A stretch of 43,511 bases of DNA from Phytohabitans sp036906915 (lineage in GTDB: Bacteria; Actinomycetota; Actinomycetes; Mycobacteriales; Micromonosporaceae), in NCBI RefSeq assembly GCF_036906915.1, contig NZ_JBAKHX010000071.1:1-43511 (forward strand), in the 5' to 3' direction. A model generated the notes under the pieces. The model ran no database searches and was not told where the DNA came from. It saw only the letters and a program-made list of their open reading frames with translations. Positions within the stretch are counted from its first letter, which is position 1. Each line of letters starts with the position of its first letter. Positions 1 to 8,816 of the stretch are shown here, one piece after another. Position numbers and translations under genes: made by a program.

Positions 1-216
1 TCGCTGACCAGCAACGACTCAGAACCGATCACACTCGCGTGCCTACGAACTGCGGAACTCGGGGGCCGGCGCGGCCCGCTTTGCGAGCCGCCTTGATACA
101 GCAAGAGAAGAATTTGGCAATAAGCCGCACTGGCCGCACTGGCCGCTGAAGCTTGACCGACAGTCAAGGCGCGCTATCCGCCGCGAACTTGACCGATCTT
201 GGTCCCCAGGACACAA

Positions 217-244
217 AGGGCCGATCCGAGATCGGATCAACCCT
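217..244 (-). terminator. tRNA-associated terminator hairpin, left copy
   Basis: Read on the minus strand, a 12-bp stem with a 4-base loop lies directly downstream of the tRNA-Pro 3' remnant. The same hairpin occurs at 42927-42955 with compensating base changes that preserve pairing, which supports a real RNA structure. It fits the terminator of the original tRNA gene, carried along in the attachment region. Confidence 0.6.
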
Positions 245-254
245 CTGGCCTGCG

Positions 255-296
255 TCGGGACGGCCAGATTCGAACCGACGACCCCTTGACCCCCAG
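255..296 (-). pseudogene. tRNA-Pro(GGG) 3' fragment
   Basis: On the minus strand the sequence gives the anticodon loop with GGG, the 3' anticodon strand, a variable loop, a T-arm with GGTTCGAATC and a 3' acceptor strand ending CGTCCCGA. This matches the 3' half of the actinobacterial tRNA-Pro(GGG) pattern as I recall it. To the right, where the D-arm and 5' acceptor strand should be, the sequence no longer pairs with the acceptor strand, so this is not a functional tRNA. It is best read as the crossover remnant of an integrative element; the intact tRNA must lie elsewhere. Confidence 0.7.
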
Positions 297-403
297 GGTA
301 GTCCAGTGCGCCAGCGACATGCTCAGGCACGTTTGCCCAGGTCGCCTGAAGTATAAACCGGTCGAGTAAAGGAGTCGGAGCGCTCGCCCAACCGCGAGGG
401 GAC

Positions 404-958
404 TTACGCAGGACGCGGGGCAATCAGATCATCAATGGCAAGGTCCGTAGCGGTGTACGGGACGGGAATGCGCTCCCCGTGAAGGTATTCGACGCGCGTC
501 CGGTACCCGGTGGCGATGGGACCGGTGTGCTCGTAGATCGCCTCTTGGGTGATTACCCAGTACACCCGGTAACCCGCCTGTCCATACAGCCTGGCCTTCA
601 CATTGAGATCCTGGATCAGGGCCTCGTCGGCAACTTCGACCACGAGCAGCACATCGGAAGCGTCCCAGATCGACAGCCTTGACCCCACGGTGCCGATTGG
701 ATCCGCATCCGCCCGACGCACCCAACAGTCGGGGTCAGGAAGCGACTCCCCCGTCGGCAGGGTCGCGGTCGTCACCCGCACCCCGGACCGCGGCAGCAGC
801 GCCAGAAGCTGACCGACCGTATCACCGTGCCAGGAACCGATCACCACTGGCCAGATCTCTCCTTCAACGAGCTCCACCCGGTGGTCAAAGGCTCCGGCTT
901 CCGATGCGCGCACGAACTCGCTCTGGCTCCATCGGTAGGCGAGCACGGGCTGAGTCAT
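404..958 (-). CDS. Uma2-family putative endonuclease
   Basis: The protein has about 184 residues and the layout of the Uma2 (DUF820) family, a PD-(D/E)XK nuclease fold common in actinobacteria. Visible marks are the N-terminal ELVEGEI-like strand, a PDPDCWV segment in the middle, and a LLVVEVADEAL strand followed by K and Y in a helix (DLNVKARLYGQAGY). The ATG at 958 (MTQPVLAYRW) is preferred over the upstream ATG at 985 because family members begin near this point. It stands alone between the att scar and a gene fragment. The family's substrate is unknown; many copies are thought to be linked to mobile DNA, and none of that can be read here. Confidence 0.8.
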   Translation of the reverse strand: MTQPVLAYRWSQSEFVRASEAGAFDHRVELVEGEIWPVVIGSWHGDTVGQLLALLPRSGVRVTTATLPTGESLPDPDCWVRRADADPIGTVGSRLSIWDASDVLLVVEVADEALIQDLNVKARLYGQAGYRVYWVITQEAIYEHTGPIATGYRTRVEYLHGERIPVPYTATDLAIDDLIAPRPA

Positions 959-1062
959 GGTTCCGAGCCTACCAACCAGCCCCACTACGAACGGTGTTAG
1001 ACGGCGTACCGTCGAACAACAGGGCCCGGGGCTGCTGCCCGCCGCGCCGCACCACCGCGACG

Positions 1063-1248
1063 GTGTGCGTGGGTGCCCAGGTCGACGGCCAGCCGTACGG
1101 GTTCGTCCACCGGCGCATGGTACTGACCGCCGCCCACCCCGATGTGCGAAGGTTGGCCGTGCTCTTCAAAGGCCTGGTCTACGCGATGCTGCTCTTCATC
1201 CTCATCGGCGCCGTCGGTATCTGGCTCCGCCGCCACCGCGGCCGCTAA
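1063..1248 (+). pseudogene. Possible fragment of a small membrane protein
   Basis: From a GTG at 1063 the frame reads a short polar part (VGAQVDGQPYGFVHRRMVL) and then one convincing hydrophobic helix (GLVYAMLLFILIGAVGIWL) ending in Arg-rich residues. The frame is open upstream, but that part is Arg/Pro/Ala-rich and looks like a shadow of the Uma2 gene. It may be a small tail-anchored protein or the C-terminal end of a longer lost gene. No family is recognised. Confidence 0.3.
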
Positions 1249-1309
1249 CCCGCCCCGTGCGCCGCGCTCCTCCCTGATCACGGGCGGCTTCGGCGGGCAT
1301 CGTCGGGAG

Positions 1310-4036
1310 TCAGTGGCGAAGGCGAGAGCGTAAGCGGTCGGCGTCCACGTGGCCCAGGTCGTCGAGGATGGCGAGCGCACGGCCGTGGGCATGCCACGCC
1401 GCACCCGCGTCCGCCGCCAACTCGTGCGCGTCCGCCAACCGCACCAGCGTCTGCGCGCTGTAGTACCGGCTGCCTAACTCCTCGTAGATGTCCAACGCCC
1501 GCCGGTAACAGTCGATCGCCCGCTCATACCGCCCCAGGCTGTGGTGCGCGTACCCCAGGCTGTCCAGGGCAATCGCCGCGTTGTGCCGGTTGCCGTGCCG
1601 CTCATGCAACCCCAGCGCCCGCTCACAGTGCCGCAACGCGCGCTCGTACTCCCCCACTTGCGCCAGGCTCCACCCGACCGAGTTCAACGCCAACGCCTCA
1701 CCCACAACGTGCCCCGCACCGCGAAACAACGCCAGCGCACGCTCCGCGCGCCCTAACGCCTCGGCATGCCACTCCCGCTCCCCCAGCAGGATCGCCACAT
1801 TCAGGTGCGTATACGCGGCACCCGCCGCGTGGCCGGCCCTCTCATACCGCTCCAGCGCCGCCGAAAAGTGCGGCTCCGCCTCCTCGTACCGGTGCAGCAG
1901 CGTATACACCCGGCCCAGCGCCCGGTGCGCGAAAGCCTGCCACACCACATCACCGGACCGCCGCGCCGACGCCAACGCCATGCCCTGCGTGGCAATCCAG
2001 TCCTGCCAGCGTCCACCACGATCCAGGAAGCTCACCATCAACCACGCCAGCGGCGCCACATGGCCGTCGAACCCGGCCTCGGCGGCCGCCCCCACCGCCG
2101 CCACCAGCACTGCCCGCTCCGCCGCGAACCAGGCCATCGCGTCCGCGTACCCATCGAACGCCACCACCACGGCGCCTGGCGCCGCCGCAGCCACCGTAAC
2201 CGAGTCACGCAGCGGCGACACCAGCCGATCCCCGGCCCCTGCCGCGTACACGTAGTAATCCAGCATCCGGCGAGCCGCCCCCCGCCGCGCCGGCGCCTCC
2301 TCCACCTCCCGCACCAACTCCGCCGCGTATGCGCGCAGCAGATCATGGAACGCGAACCGCCCCGCCCGCGCCGTCAACAGGCTCGCCGCCACCAGCTCCG
2401 CCAGCAGCGGCCCCGCCTCAGCAACCGGCGCGCCCGCCAAGCTCGCCGCCGCCCGCACATCCAGATCCGGCCCTGGATGCAGGCCCAGCAGCCGGAACAG
2501 CCGAGCCGCCGCCGGCGACAGGATCCGGTACGACCACGAGAACACCGCCCGCACGTCCGTCGCCGGGTCATCACCGGCGAACGCACCCAGCCCGGCCCGT
2601 GCCTCCCGCAGGTCCGCCGCCAACTCCGCCAGCGGTACCAACGGCCGGGTGATCGCCCGCGCCGCCACCACCGCCAGAGCCAGCGGCAGCCGCCCACACG
2701 CCGCCACTACCTGTGCCGCCGCCTCCGGCTCCGCCGCCACCCGCTCCACGCCCACCCGACGGCCCAGCAGCCGCCCCGCCTCGTCCGCGCGGGGCAGGTC
2801 CAGCACCACCGGATACGCCCCGTCCGCCGCCACCAAACCGGTCAGCTCGCAGCGGCTCGTCACCAGCGCCATACACCCCGGTGCCCCCGGCAGCAACGGC
2901 CGCACCTGCTCCGCGTCCCGGGCGTTGTCCAGCACCACCAGCACCCGCTTGCCCGCCAACACGCTGCGATACAGGTTCACCTGCGCCGCAACGCTCGCCG
3001 GGATCCGCTGCGCAGGCACCTCGAACGCGTCCAGCAACACCCGGACCGCCTCCGCCGTCGACACCGCCTCACCGCTCGGATCGAACCCGCGCAGGTTCAC
3101 GTACACCTGGCCGTCCGGGAATCGGTCCGCCATCCGGTGCGCCCAGTGCACGGCGAGGGCCGTCTTGCCCACACCCGCCGGCCCTGCCACCACCACCGTC
3201 ACCATCGCGCCCGGCGCCCACCGGGAGTCCACAGTGGCCAACTCCGCCGCCCGGCCCGTGAAGTACGGCAGGTCTGCCGGCAGCTGCGCCGGCCGCGGAC
3301 CCGCCGCGGGCTCCCCGATCAGGACCATCCGCTCCAGGCGCCGCAGCTCCGCGCCCGGTTCCAACCCCAACTGGTCACGCAGCAACGCCCGCGTCCGCCG
3401 GTACGCCGCCAGGGCCTCACCCTGCCGACCTTGCCCGTACAGGGCTCGCATCAACTGGCCAGTCAGCCGCTCCCGGTACGGGTGCCGCTCCACCAACTCC
3501 ACCAGCTCACCGATCAGGCCACCCGGTGGCCCCAGCGACAGGTCCGCCTCCACGCGCTGCTCGATCGCCGCCAGCCGCAGCTCCTCCAGCCGCGCCACCT
3601 CGATCGCCACCGCCGGCTCGTCCGCCAGATCCTCGTACGGCCGGCCGCGCCACCCCTCCAACGCTGCCCGTAGCCGGCCGGTCGCCGACGCCGGGTCACC
3701 CGCTGCCAGGGCGGCCTCACCGGCCTGCAGGGCGTCGGCGAACCGGGCCGCATCCAGCTCACCCCGGTCCAACAGCAGGCTGTACCCGGTGCGGCGCCGC
3801 CCTGGCAGCCGCTCGCCGCCGAGCACGGCGCGCAGCCGGTGCACGTACAGGTAGACGTTGTCGACCGCCGACCGGGGCGGCCGCGGCCACAGCGCGTCAA
3901 CGAGCGCCTCGACGGTGACGGCTTCGCCGGCGCGGCCGAGCAGCACGGCCAGCAGCAGCCGTTGCCGTGGCGGGCCTAGCGGCAGCGACCGACCATCGTC
4001 GATCACCGCAACCGGGCCGAGCACCCGAAAGTCCAC
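1310..4036 (-). CDS. AfsR/SARP-type transcriptional regulator with NB-ARC and TPR domains
   Basis: This is a roughly 908-residue STAND-class regulator. An OmpR-like winged helix (DFRVLGPVAV to GTGYSLL-type end, about residues 1-95) is followed by a bacterial transcriptional activation domain (about 100-250). An NB-ARC NTPase follows, with a P-loop AGPAGVGKTAL and a Walker B-like VLVVLDNARD (about 290-560). A winged-helix stretch leads into C-terminal TPRs (YERALRHCERALGLHERHGN and similar). Proteins of this type activate secondary-metabolite or secretion genes after sensing an unknown ligand. Several starts are possible: ATG 4105 or 4072, GTG 4045, 4042 or 4036. I chose 4036 because the domain starts there and a G-rich stretch precedes it. 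The divergent secreted-protein gene at 4130 is a plausible target. Confidence 0.88.
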   Translation of the reverse strand: MDFRVLGPVAVIDDGRSLPLGPPRQRLLLAVLLGRAGEAVTVEALVDALWPRPPRSAVDNVYLYVHRLRAVLGGERLPGRRRTGYSLLLDRGELDAARFADALQAGEAALAAGDPASATGRLRAALEGWRGRPYEDLADEPAVAIEVARLEELRLAAIEQRVEADLSLGPPGGLIGELVELVERHPYRERLTGQLMRALYGQGRQGEALAAYRRTRALLRDQLGLEPGAELRRLERMVLIGEPAAGPRPAQLPADLPYFTGRAAELATVDSRWAPGAMVTVVVAGPAGVGKTALAVHWAHRMADRFPDGQVYVNLRGFDPSGEAVSTAEAVRVLLDAFEVPAQRIPASVAAQVNLYRSVLAGKRVLVVLDNARDAEQVRPLLPGAPGCMALVTSRCELTGLVAADGAYPVVLDLPRADEAGRLLGRRVGVERVAAEPEAAAQVVAACGRLPLALAVVAARAITRPLVPLAELAADLREARAGLGAFAGDDPATDVRAVFSWSYRILSPAAARLFRLLGLHPGPDLDVRAAASLAGAPVAEAGPLLAELVAASLLTARAGRFAFHDLLRAYAAELVREVEEAPARRGAARRMLDYYVYAAGAGDRLVSPLRDSVTVAAAAPGAVVVAFDGYADAMAWFAAERAVLVAAVGAAAEAGFDGHVAPLAWLMVSFLDRGGRWQDWIATQGMALASARRSGDVVWQAFAHRALGRVYTLLHRYEEAEPHFSAALERYERAGHAAGAAYTHLNVAILLGEREWHAEALGRAERALALFRGAGHVVGEALALNSVGWSLAQVGEYERALRHCERALGLHERHGNRHNAAIALDSLGYAHHSLGRYERAIDCYRRALDIYEELGSRYYSAQTLVRLADAHELAADAGAAWHAHGRALAILDDLGHVDADRLRSRLRH

Positions 4037-4129
4037 AGACACCACCCCCGTTGATGGCGTGCAAGAAACCATATAGGCGCCGCGTCCAAGCTGGGTAGCG
4101 CTCACGCAACTCCCAGATAGGAGGCGACA

Positions 4130-4597
4130 GTGAAGGTCCTGACAACCCCGAGACGGCTGCTGACGGCCATCGTGATGGCGGCCCTGATGTCCGGGCTGGT
4201 GGTCGTGGCACAGCCCGCACCGCAGACCGCGTTAGCGGCGGCGTGCCCGACGCCGGGCTGCGGCGGCAAGCTCAACAACCAGGTCAGCCGTGACATCTTC
4301 GTCACCAACTGCTGGCACGACGTGTCCGACTCGTGGGCGGGTGCCACGCCGCCATGTGTGCAGAGCTACTCGCAGAACCGGTATAACGCCGCCTGGTACG
4401 TCAGCCCAGGGGGCCTGTCGACGAACCTCGGCCGGTACTACTACGACGTGGACGCCTTCCAGGCACCGGCCGGCTGCGTTACGGCCGGCTACTTCAGCGG
4501 GCCGAGCCAGTTCACGATCGACCGCCGTGGCCGCAGCGCGTTGTGGAAGCGCGTCTACGGCACGGGCACCGCTTTCATCACCGGCATCCAGTGCTGA
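4130..4597 (+). CDS. Small secreted protein of unknown family
   Basis: The 155-residue product has a typical Sec signal peptide: MKVLTTPRRLL, a hydrophobic core, and a likely cleavage after QTALAA. The mature part has about six cysteines (CPTPGCGG, TNCW, PPCV, GCV and a C-terminal C), which suggests disulfide bonds outside the cell. It is rich in Tyr, Trp and Asn, as expected for a compact beta-rich extracellular domain. The GTG start at 4130 follows the strong ribosome-binding site AGGAGGCG at 4119-4126. It is transcribed away from the AfsR-like gene across a short gap, so shared regulation is likely. No family is recognised. Confidence 0.75.
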   Translation: MKVLTTPRRLLTAIVMAALMSGLVVVAQPAPQTALAAACPTPGCGGKLNNQVSRDIFVTNCWHDVSDSWAGATPPCVQSYSQNRYNAAWYVSPGGLSTNLGRYYYDVDAFQAPAGCVTAGYFSGPSQFTIDRRGRSALWKRVYGTGTAFITGIQC

Positions 4598-4707
4598 CCT
4601 GAGGCGCTGGGCTCTTCGGTGCCAGGGCTCACCTTTGTGTGGGCCCTGGCACGTGGCGGCCAACGGTGTGATGGCTTGGGCGGCCGCCGATACGACGGTG
4701 GCAGTGA

Positions 4708-5319
4708 GATGGCGATCGGCGCGATCGCTGTCGTGGCCGTTGTCCGTGCCGTTCGATCGAGCGCGCGTGGGACGATCTCCTCCCGAATGATCTGGCTGGT
4801 GAAAAGGGCGGCGGTGGAGTCGCATCTCCGTCGACCATACCGTCCCAAAGCCAGGCGCCAATCAGTCAGTCGCCTACACCGACGCCGAGCAGGACATCCC
4901 CGAAAAGGCCACCGCTGACCACCGCCGGCCCTTCGGGTGGATCGTCGTACCAGGTCCACTGGAACGGTCCGTTCCTGCTCCATCGGGCGGCAGGCGTCGA
5001 GCTCGACTCGTCGCCGCCAAGCCAGGTGTCCGGACCGGCAGGAAATATCGGCACTGCGGATATCCTGCTGGACAACAGCAGATACGGGACTGAGTACCGC
5101 TTGACCGCTCAGGGTTCGGCATTCGCTGATCTGACCGGCAGCGGCACACCCACGGCTGACAAATGCGAGCAAAGCCTACAGACGATTCCGGTTAACGACG
5201 CACCGGCCGAGCATGGCACAACCCTCTGTGTCTGGACGAACGGCAGCAATCTAACGATGATCAAGGTCACGGACAAGCGGAACGACGGCCTCATGCTCAC
5301 CGTCACTCAATGGACCTAA
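4708..5319 (+). pseudogene. Broken membrane or secreted protein, C-terminal domain intact
   Basis: One frame from about 4822 to 5319 reads a Ser/Thr/Pro-rich linker (SQSPTPTPSRTSP) and then a globular beta-rich domain ending in LCVWTNGSNLTMIKV and a short tail. No start codon serves this frame before about 5023. A hydrophobic start with ATG at 4709 (MAIGAIAVVAVV) lies in another frame just upstream. The simplest reading is a signal/anchor-linker-domain protein of actinobacterial type, broken by a frameshift near 4750-4820. The domain resembles those at the exported ends of actinobacterial membrane proteins, but I cannot name it. Confidence 0.5.
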
Positions 5320-5394
5320 TCGCTACGCCAATGTCCGCGCTTGGGGCGCTGCGCATGAGGTCTTGACCCATTCGCCGGCCACACCTGCCGCCGG

Positions 5395-5815
5395 TTAGCG
5401 GCGGTTGGCCGCGCGGCCCCTGCGTCTCTTTGGAGCCAGAGCATCGCCAGCTCGCGCCATCAGGTTCCAGGCCGGGTCCAGGTCGCGGAAGAGCACGCGG
5501 ACGGCGGCGGCCGGGTGGTGGGGTGCGTTGTCGACCACGCCGCTGAGGCGGCCCATCCGATGTCCGGGCAGCGGCGAAGCCGAGTCCGCCGCATCGGGCA
5601 CAGCGGACCTGGTGTGCGGGATCGTGTCGGTAGCAGCGCAGGCACAGCGGTCCCTCGCTGGTGCGTTTGTTCACCGGCCGTACCCGCAGACATCGGGCGC
5701 ACGCCTCAGCCCGCAGGTTGGCGTAACAGGCGTTGCAGACACCGGCCGCCGAGCCGGGCCGTAGCCGTTTACCGTCACGGCCGCAGTCCTCGCAGCGGCC
5801 GACTGGGCGGACCAC
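5395..5815 (-). pseudogene. Zinc-ribbon protein of integrase cassette, frameshifted
   Basis: The N-terminal part has repeated CxxC knuckles (CEDCGRDG, CNACYANL, CARCLRV, CLRCYR, CARCGG), typical of the multi-zinc-ribbon protein that accompanies a tyrosine integrase and an XRE gene in actinomycete mobile cassettes. The frame is lost near 5590. The continuation is seen in a second frame (LSGVVDNAPHHPAAAVRV, then LFRDLDPAWN) ending at 5395. The family is normally several hundred residues longer, so it is also internally deleted. It follows the XRE gene by 8 bases, as expected for the cassette. Confidence 0.6.
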
Positions 5816-5823
5816 AGTGGACG

Positions 5824-6158
5824 TCAGCTGTTGTCGGGACGGCGGATCTTGGCCCGGACCGGTCGAAGATCACCCACGCCGGACTTGGCGGTCTCGCCGC
5901 CCGCGACCGTCTTGCGGACCTGCTGTGGTGCCGCGACGACTTCAACAAGATCCTGCGGCCCGCAGCCAAGGACGTCGCACAGCGCGGCGAAGACGTCCAT
6001 GTTGAGCCGCTGCGGGGCCTGGGTGACCAGGCGGTAGACCTGCTCACGGGACAGGTGCACACCACGTTCGGCCAGCAGCGGCTCAACTCGCTGGTCTGGA
6101 ACATCCCGCGGGTGGCCATGACCTGTCGCAGATGCCATTGGAAGGTCATCTTCTTCAT
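5824..6158 (-). pseudogene. XRE-type HTH regulator of integrase cassette, frameshifted
   Basis: The first frame gives the family start (MTFQWHLRQVMATRGMFQTS, ATG at 6149 or 6158). A second frame gives the rest (LLAERGVHLSREQVYRLVTQ, LNMDVFAALCDVLGCGPQDL) and a conserved basic end (LRPVRAKIRRPDNS). The frames switch near 6090, so one indel destroyed the gene. Intact relatives are small Cro/C1-like DNA-binding proteins located right after a tyrosine integrase. The 5' end overlaps the integrase stop as ATGA. Confidence 0.7.
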
Positions 6159-6292
6159 CGCGGATCGCCTTCCTGCGGTGCGTACACCCGGGCGAGGGCT
6201 CGTCCCAGGACCCGGTTCTTGAAGTCGTTGCTAACGGATGTGTATATCGCTGTCGTTGACGCGTACCGGTGCCCGCCCTGCTCCTCCAGTTG
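6155..6292 (-). pseudogene. Tyrosine integrase, C-terminal remnant
   Basis: Only the last 45 or so residues remain: GHRYASTTAIYTSVSNDFKN holds the final conserved His/Tyr region of tyrosine recombinases, with Y in TAIYTSV as the likely nucleophile. A typical basic tail follows. Upstream of QLEEQ the similarity stops and IS debris begins. With the XRE and zinc-ribbon genes it forms the 3' remnant of one integrase cassette. Confidence 0.65.
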
Positions 6293-6564
6293 TGGAGTCG
6301 GGCGTGGACGCTCGACGCGTTTGTGGGAACCTCCCGCCTGTCGGTTATCCGCCCCCGCGATGCTTTCCGTGCGGGTGGGCTGAAGTGTCGTCCGGAGGGG
6401 CATTGGGCATGAATATCGACCTTGGAGCGCTGTGGGCTGCCGCTGGAGTCCTCGCTGGCCTCCAAATCACCGCGTTCGCCCTTCGGATCAACAGGGAGAT
6501 CGCGGTGGGCCGTGAACGCGGAATCACCTGGCTTCCCCTCGCTGACATGCTCAACCTCCTTTCG

Positions 6565-7249
6565 CTCCTGACGCTGGTTCCAGACCAGTGTCCAATCCAG
6601 ACACTCGGCTCGTGCCGTGCGCACCCAGCGTTCCACGAACGCGTTCGCACGCGGCGCCCACGGTGGAATCCTCACCACCTCAACACCCGCAGCACCGAAG
6701 ACCGCGTCGAACGCGCCGGTAAACCTCGCATCCCGATCCCGGATCAAATACCGGAACCGTCGCCCATGCTCTTCCAAGTCCATCAGCAGGTTGCGTGCCT
6801 ACTCGTCCTGTGCCGCCATGGTCTTGGGCAGGCACCGCGCATCCTACCGAGATTGCCGACACCCGCACCCCAAGGTTGCGGCACTCCCCCACGATCCGCA
6901 GGTATCCCCAGCGGAGGTTCTCCCATGCCAACCAAAGGACCAACACCACAACCCGTTCCTCCAGGCCGCACGAGTCACGCCCCTTCCCACGATAGATCCA
7001 CCGCCGGGCGATCAACTCCCGACGCCACCGCAGCAGCGTCGCGGGCGTGACCAGGAAGACCGCCCACCGCTCGCGAGGCAACACCTTCGCCAACCCGGCC
7101 AGCAGCACCCGATCCATCCGCGTATACCGCAGACGCGGAACCTAACCGCGCAGCACCGCCAACTGGTGCCGCAACACCGCGATCTCCACCACGTCCGCCT
7201 CCGGTGCCGGACCGCACCCCAGAACTCCCAGAAACCGGCGAACGATCAT
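6565..7249 (-). pseudogene. IS transposase with integrase-core (DDE) fold, decayed
   Basis: The N-terminal HTH part reads MIVRRFLGVLGCGP, a conserved EIAVLRHQLAVLRG, an in-frame TAG near 7143, then MDRVLLAGLAKVLPRERW and LARENPRWGYLRI-like signatures. The integrase core resumes in another frame (FRYLIRDRDARFTGAFDAV, IPPWAPRANAFVERWV). Around 60 residues between them, including the first catalytic Asp region, are missing. Intact members are about 320-360 residues and belong to the IS3/IS481-like superfamily. It is not active. It lies on the left side of the Hsp70 locus. Confidence 0.75.
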
Positions 7250-7428
7250 CAAGGCGACCGTTTGAACTACCACACCATCGACCCTGCCCGGCCGCATCCA
7301 ACCAGGCCAGAGGCGTCACCCTGACGTGGCAGCCCACAGGGCACCCGCTCAACCTTGGCTGCGACGCTCGATCCTGGCGCGGCGTGGGTTACCTGGCCCA
7401 GACGCGAACACGCAGCTCGGGGCCGGGA

Positions 7429-8784
7429 TCAGGACGTGCTGATGTCCAGCACCGCGGTGTTTCCGCGTAGCCCAAGGACCTTGAGCTTGACCGTCTTGTC
7501 GCGGTTGCCGAAGGACCCCTCACCCCCCGATCCCAGCGTCAGTAGGCCGGAGTCGTGTGACACGTTCACGCGCGACGGGGTCACCGAGATCTTGAACTTG
7601 AAGCCGCTCACGGCCACGTCAGCCGAACCGTTCACCTGGATCTGGCATTTGCCGGACCGGCACGCCGCCACGTTCGTGCCGTCGGCTGCCTTCGGCAGCT
7701 CGGTCGAGGCGGGCGTGGGCGGTTCGCAGGCCGGGGCAAGGTTGTATGCGGCGAGCAGGCCCGGGTCGGTCGCCACGGCGGATGGCAGATCCGACTCCTT
7801 GGGTTTGATCGACTTGAGCGTCTTGGCCACCTCGGCGGCCTCCGCCTTCAGCTCCCCGATCGGCCGTGAGCCCCGCATGTGGAGGTCCCCTTCGTGCTTC
7901 GGCAGCTTCTGCGTGGCCGCCTGTACGGCGGTGAGGAGGCGCGACTGGTACTCGTCCGCACCTGCGACCCCGGTCGGAGGTAGCGAGCCCAGATGCTCGG
8001 CGATCTGGTTCACCGAACGGGCCGCCGACGAGATGTAGTTCGCCAGCGTGTGTCCAGCGAACTGGGCGAACCGCGGATCGGTAAACTCTGGGCTGGCCAA
8101 CGGATCAGTGTCCAGCGCGAGCAGTGATTCCGTGGTGTCACACATCGCGGTCGACCACGCCACCAGCGTCCGCACCCGTTCATCGTGCTGCTTCAGCGGC
8201 GTGCAACTGGGCGCCAGGTTGTAGGAGGAGATAAGCGCCGGCGTGCCTTCGACCAGTGCCACGAGCTTTGGTCTCTGCGGCTCGATCTTGGCGATGACCG
8301 CGCCTATCCGCTTCGCTTCGGCGATCTGCTCCTCGTCAGGCACTGACGTCCGCGGGGCCTCTTCCTTGGGCGGCAGCTGCGCGCGGACCTTGCCCACCTG
8401 CTCCACCAGTCCGGCGACATGTGCCTCCGCCGCCGGGACTCCGCTGGGCGTCAACTCGTTCAATGTCTTGTTCACCGAGTCGACCGACCTGACCACGGTG
8501 TCTACATAGATCTCGGCTCGAGAGCCGAGTACTGGGTCCACGCCCGGGCTCGCGCCGGGCGATGGGGCCAGCTCCTTCTCCAGCTCGGCGAACTCTCCGC
8601 GCAGTTGGTCGATCTGCTGCACCTGCGTGCAGATCGTTTCGGACCATATGACCAGCGCGCGGGTGGCGGGTGGCGGCGGTGTGGGCGGCGTGGGCCGTTC
8701 CTCGGCTGACGAACACCCTGCGAGCAGCAGCACGAGTACCAGCAAGGGCGTCAGCCATGAGGCCTTGGCGAGCGAATGTTCCAT
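7429..8784 (-). CDS. Lipoprotein, last gene of the Hsp70 operon
   Basis: The 451-residue product starts with MEHSLAKASW, a hydrophobic core and the lipobox LLAGC (Cys near residue 22), then a Pro/Thr linker. The body is alpha-helical and appears duplicated: two segments each hold a WS-E/A-T/M-C motif (VIWSETICTQVQQID and LVAWSTAMCDTTESL), about 200 residues apart. Both halves end in similar LISSYNLAPSC / LAAYNLAPAC strings. A beta-rich tail (CQIQVNGSADVAVSGFKFK) follows. The ATG at 8784 has GGAAGAGGAGAG before it. A longer frame upstream to 9615 only shadows the OmpA-like gene. It probably sits on the outer membrane face as the external part of the module. Function unknown. Confidence 0.85.
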   Translation of the reverse strand: MEHSLAKASWLTPLLVLVLLLAGCSSAEERPTPPTPPPPATRALVIWSETICTQVQQIDQLRGEFAELEKELAPSPGASPGVDPVLGSRAEIYVDTVVRSVDSVNKTLNELTPSGVPAAEAHVAGLVEQVGKVRAQLPPKEEAPRTSVPDEEQIAEAKRIGAVIAKIEPQRPKLVALVEGTPALISSYNLAPSCTPLKQHDERVRTLVAWSTAMCDTTESLLALDTDPLASPEFTDPRFAQFAGHTLANYISSAARSVNQIAEHLGSLPPTGVAGADEYQSRLLTAVQAATQKLPKHEGDLHMRGSRPIGELKAEAAEVAKTLKSIKPKESDLPSAVATDPGLLAAYNLAPACEPPTPASTELPKAADGTNVAACRSGKCQIQVNGSADVAVSGFKFKISVTPSRVNVSHDSGLLTLGSGGEGSFGNRDKTVKLKVLGLRGNTAVLDISTS

Positions 8785-8816
8785 CGTGGACTCTCCTCTT
8801 CCTTCGACCTTCGGTG

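Larger units (their letters stand above)
134..296. repeat. Left copy of tRNA-associated direct repeat (att-like scar)
   Basis: This segment resembles 42841-42999 in the same orientation. Shared blocks include the CGCTGAAGCTTGACCGAC-type start, the GATCTTGGTCCCCAG block, a terminator hairpin and the 3' part of a tRNA-Pro gene. Homology stops inside the tRNA anticodon arm in both copies. This is the layout left when tRNA-targeting integrative elements insert at a tRNA 3' end. The copies differ at many positions outside the tRNA, so they are old or derive from related but distinct elements. A short tandem CCGCACTGG duplication lies at its left edge. Confidence 0.75.

Noticed and set aside
255..330. 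Functional tRNA-Pro gene
   Set aside because: Only the 3' half fits; the 5' acceptor strand and D-arm do not pair, so it is a remnant.
1766..3673. 635-codon open frame on the plus strand opposite the AfsR-like gene
   Set aside because: It is very rich in Arg, Pro, His and Gln and has no domain; it is the antisense shadow of a high-GC gene.
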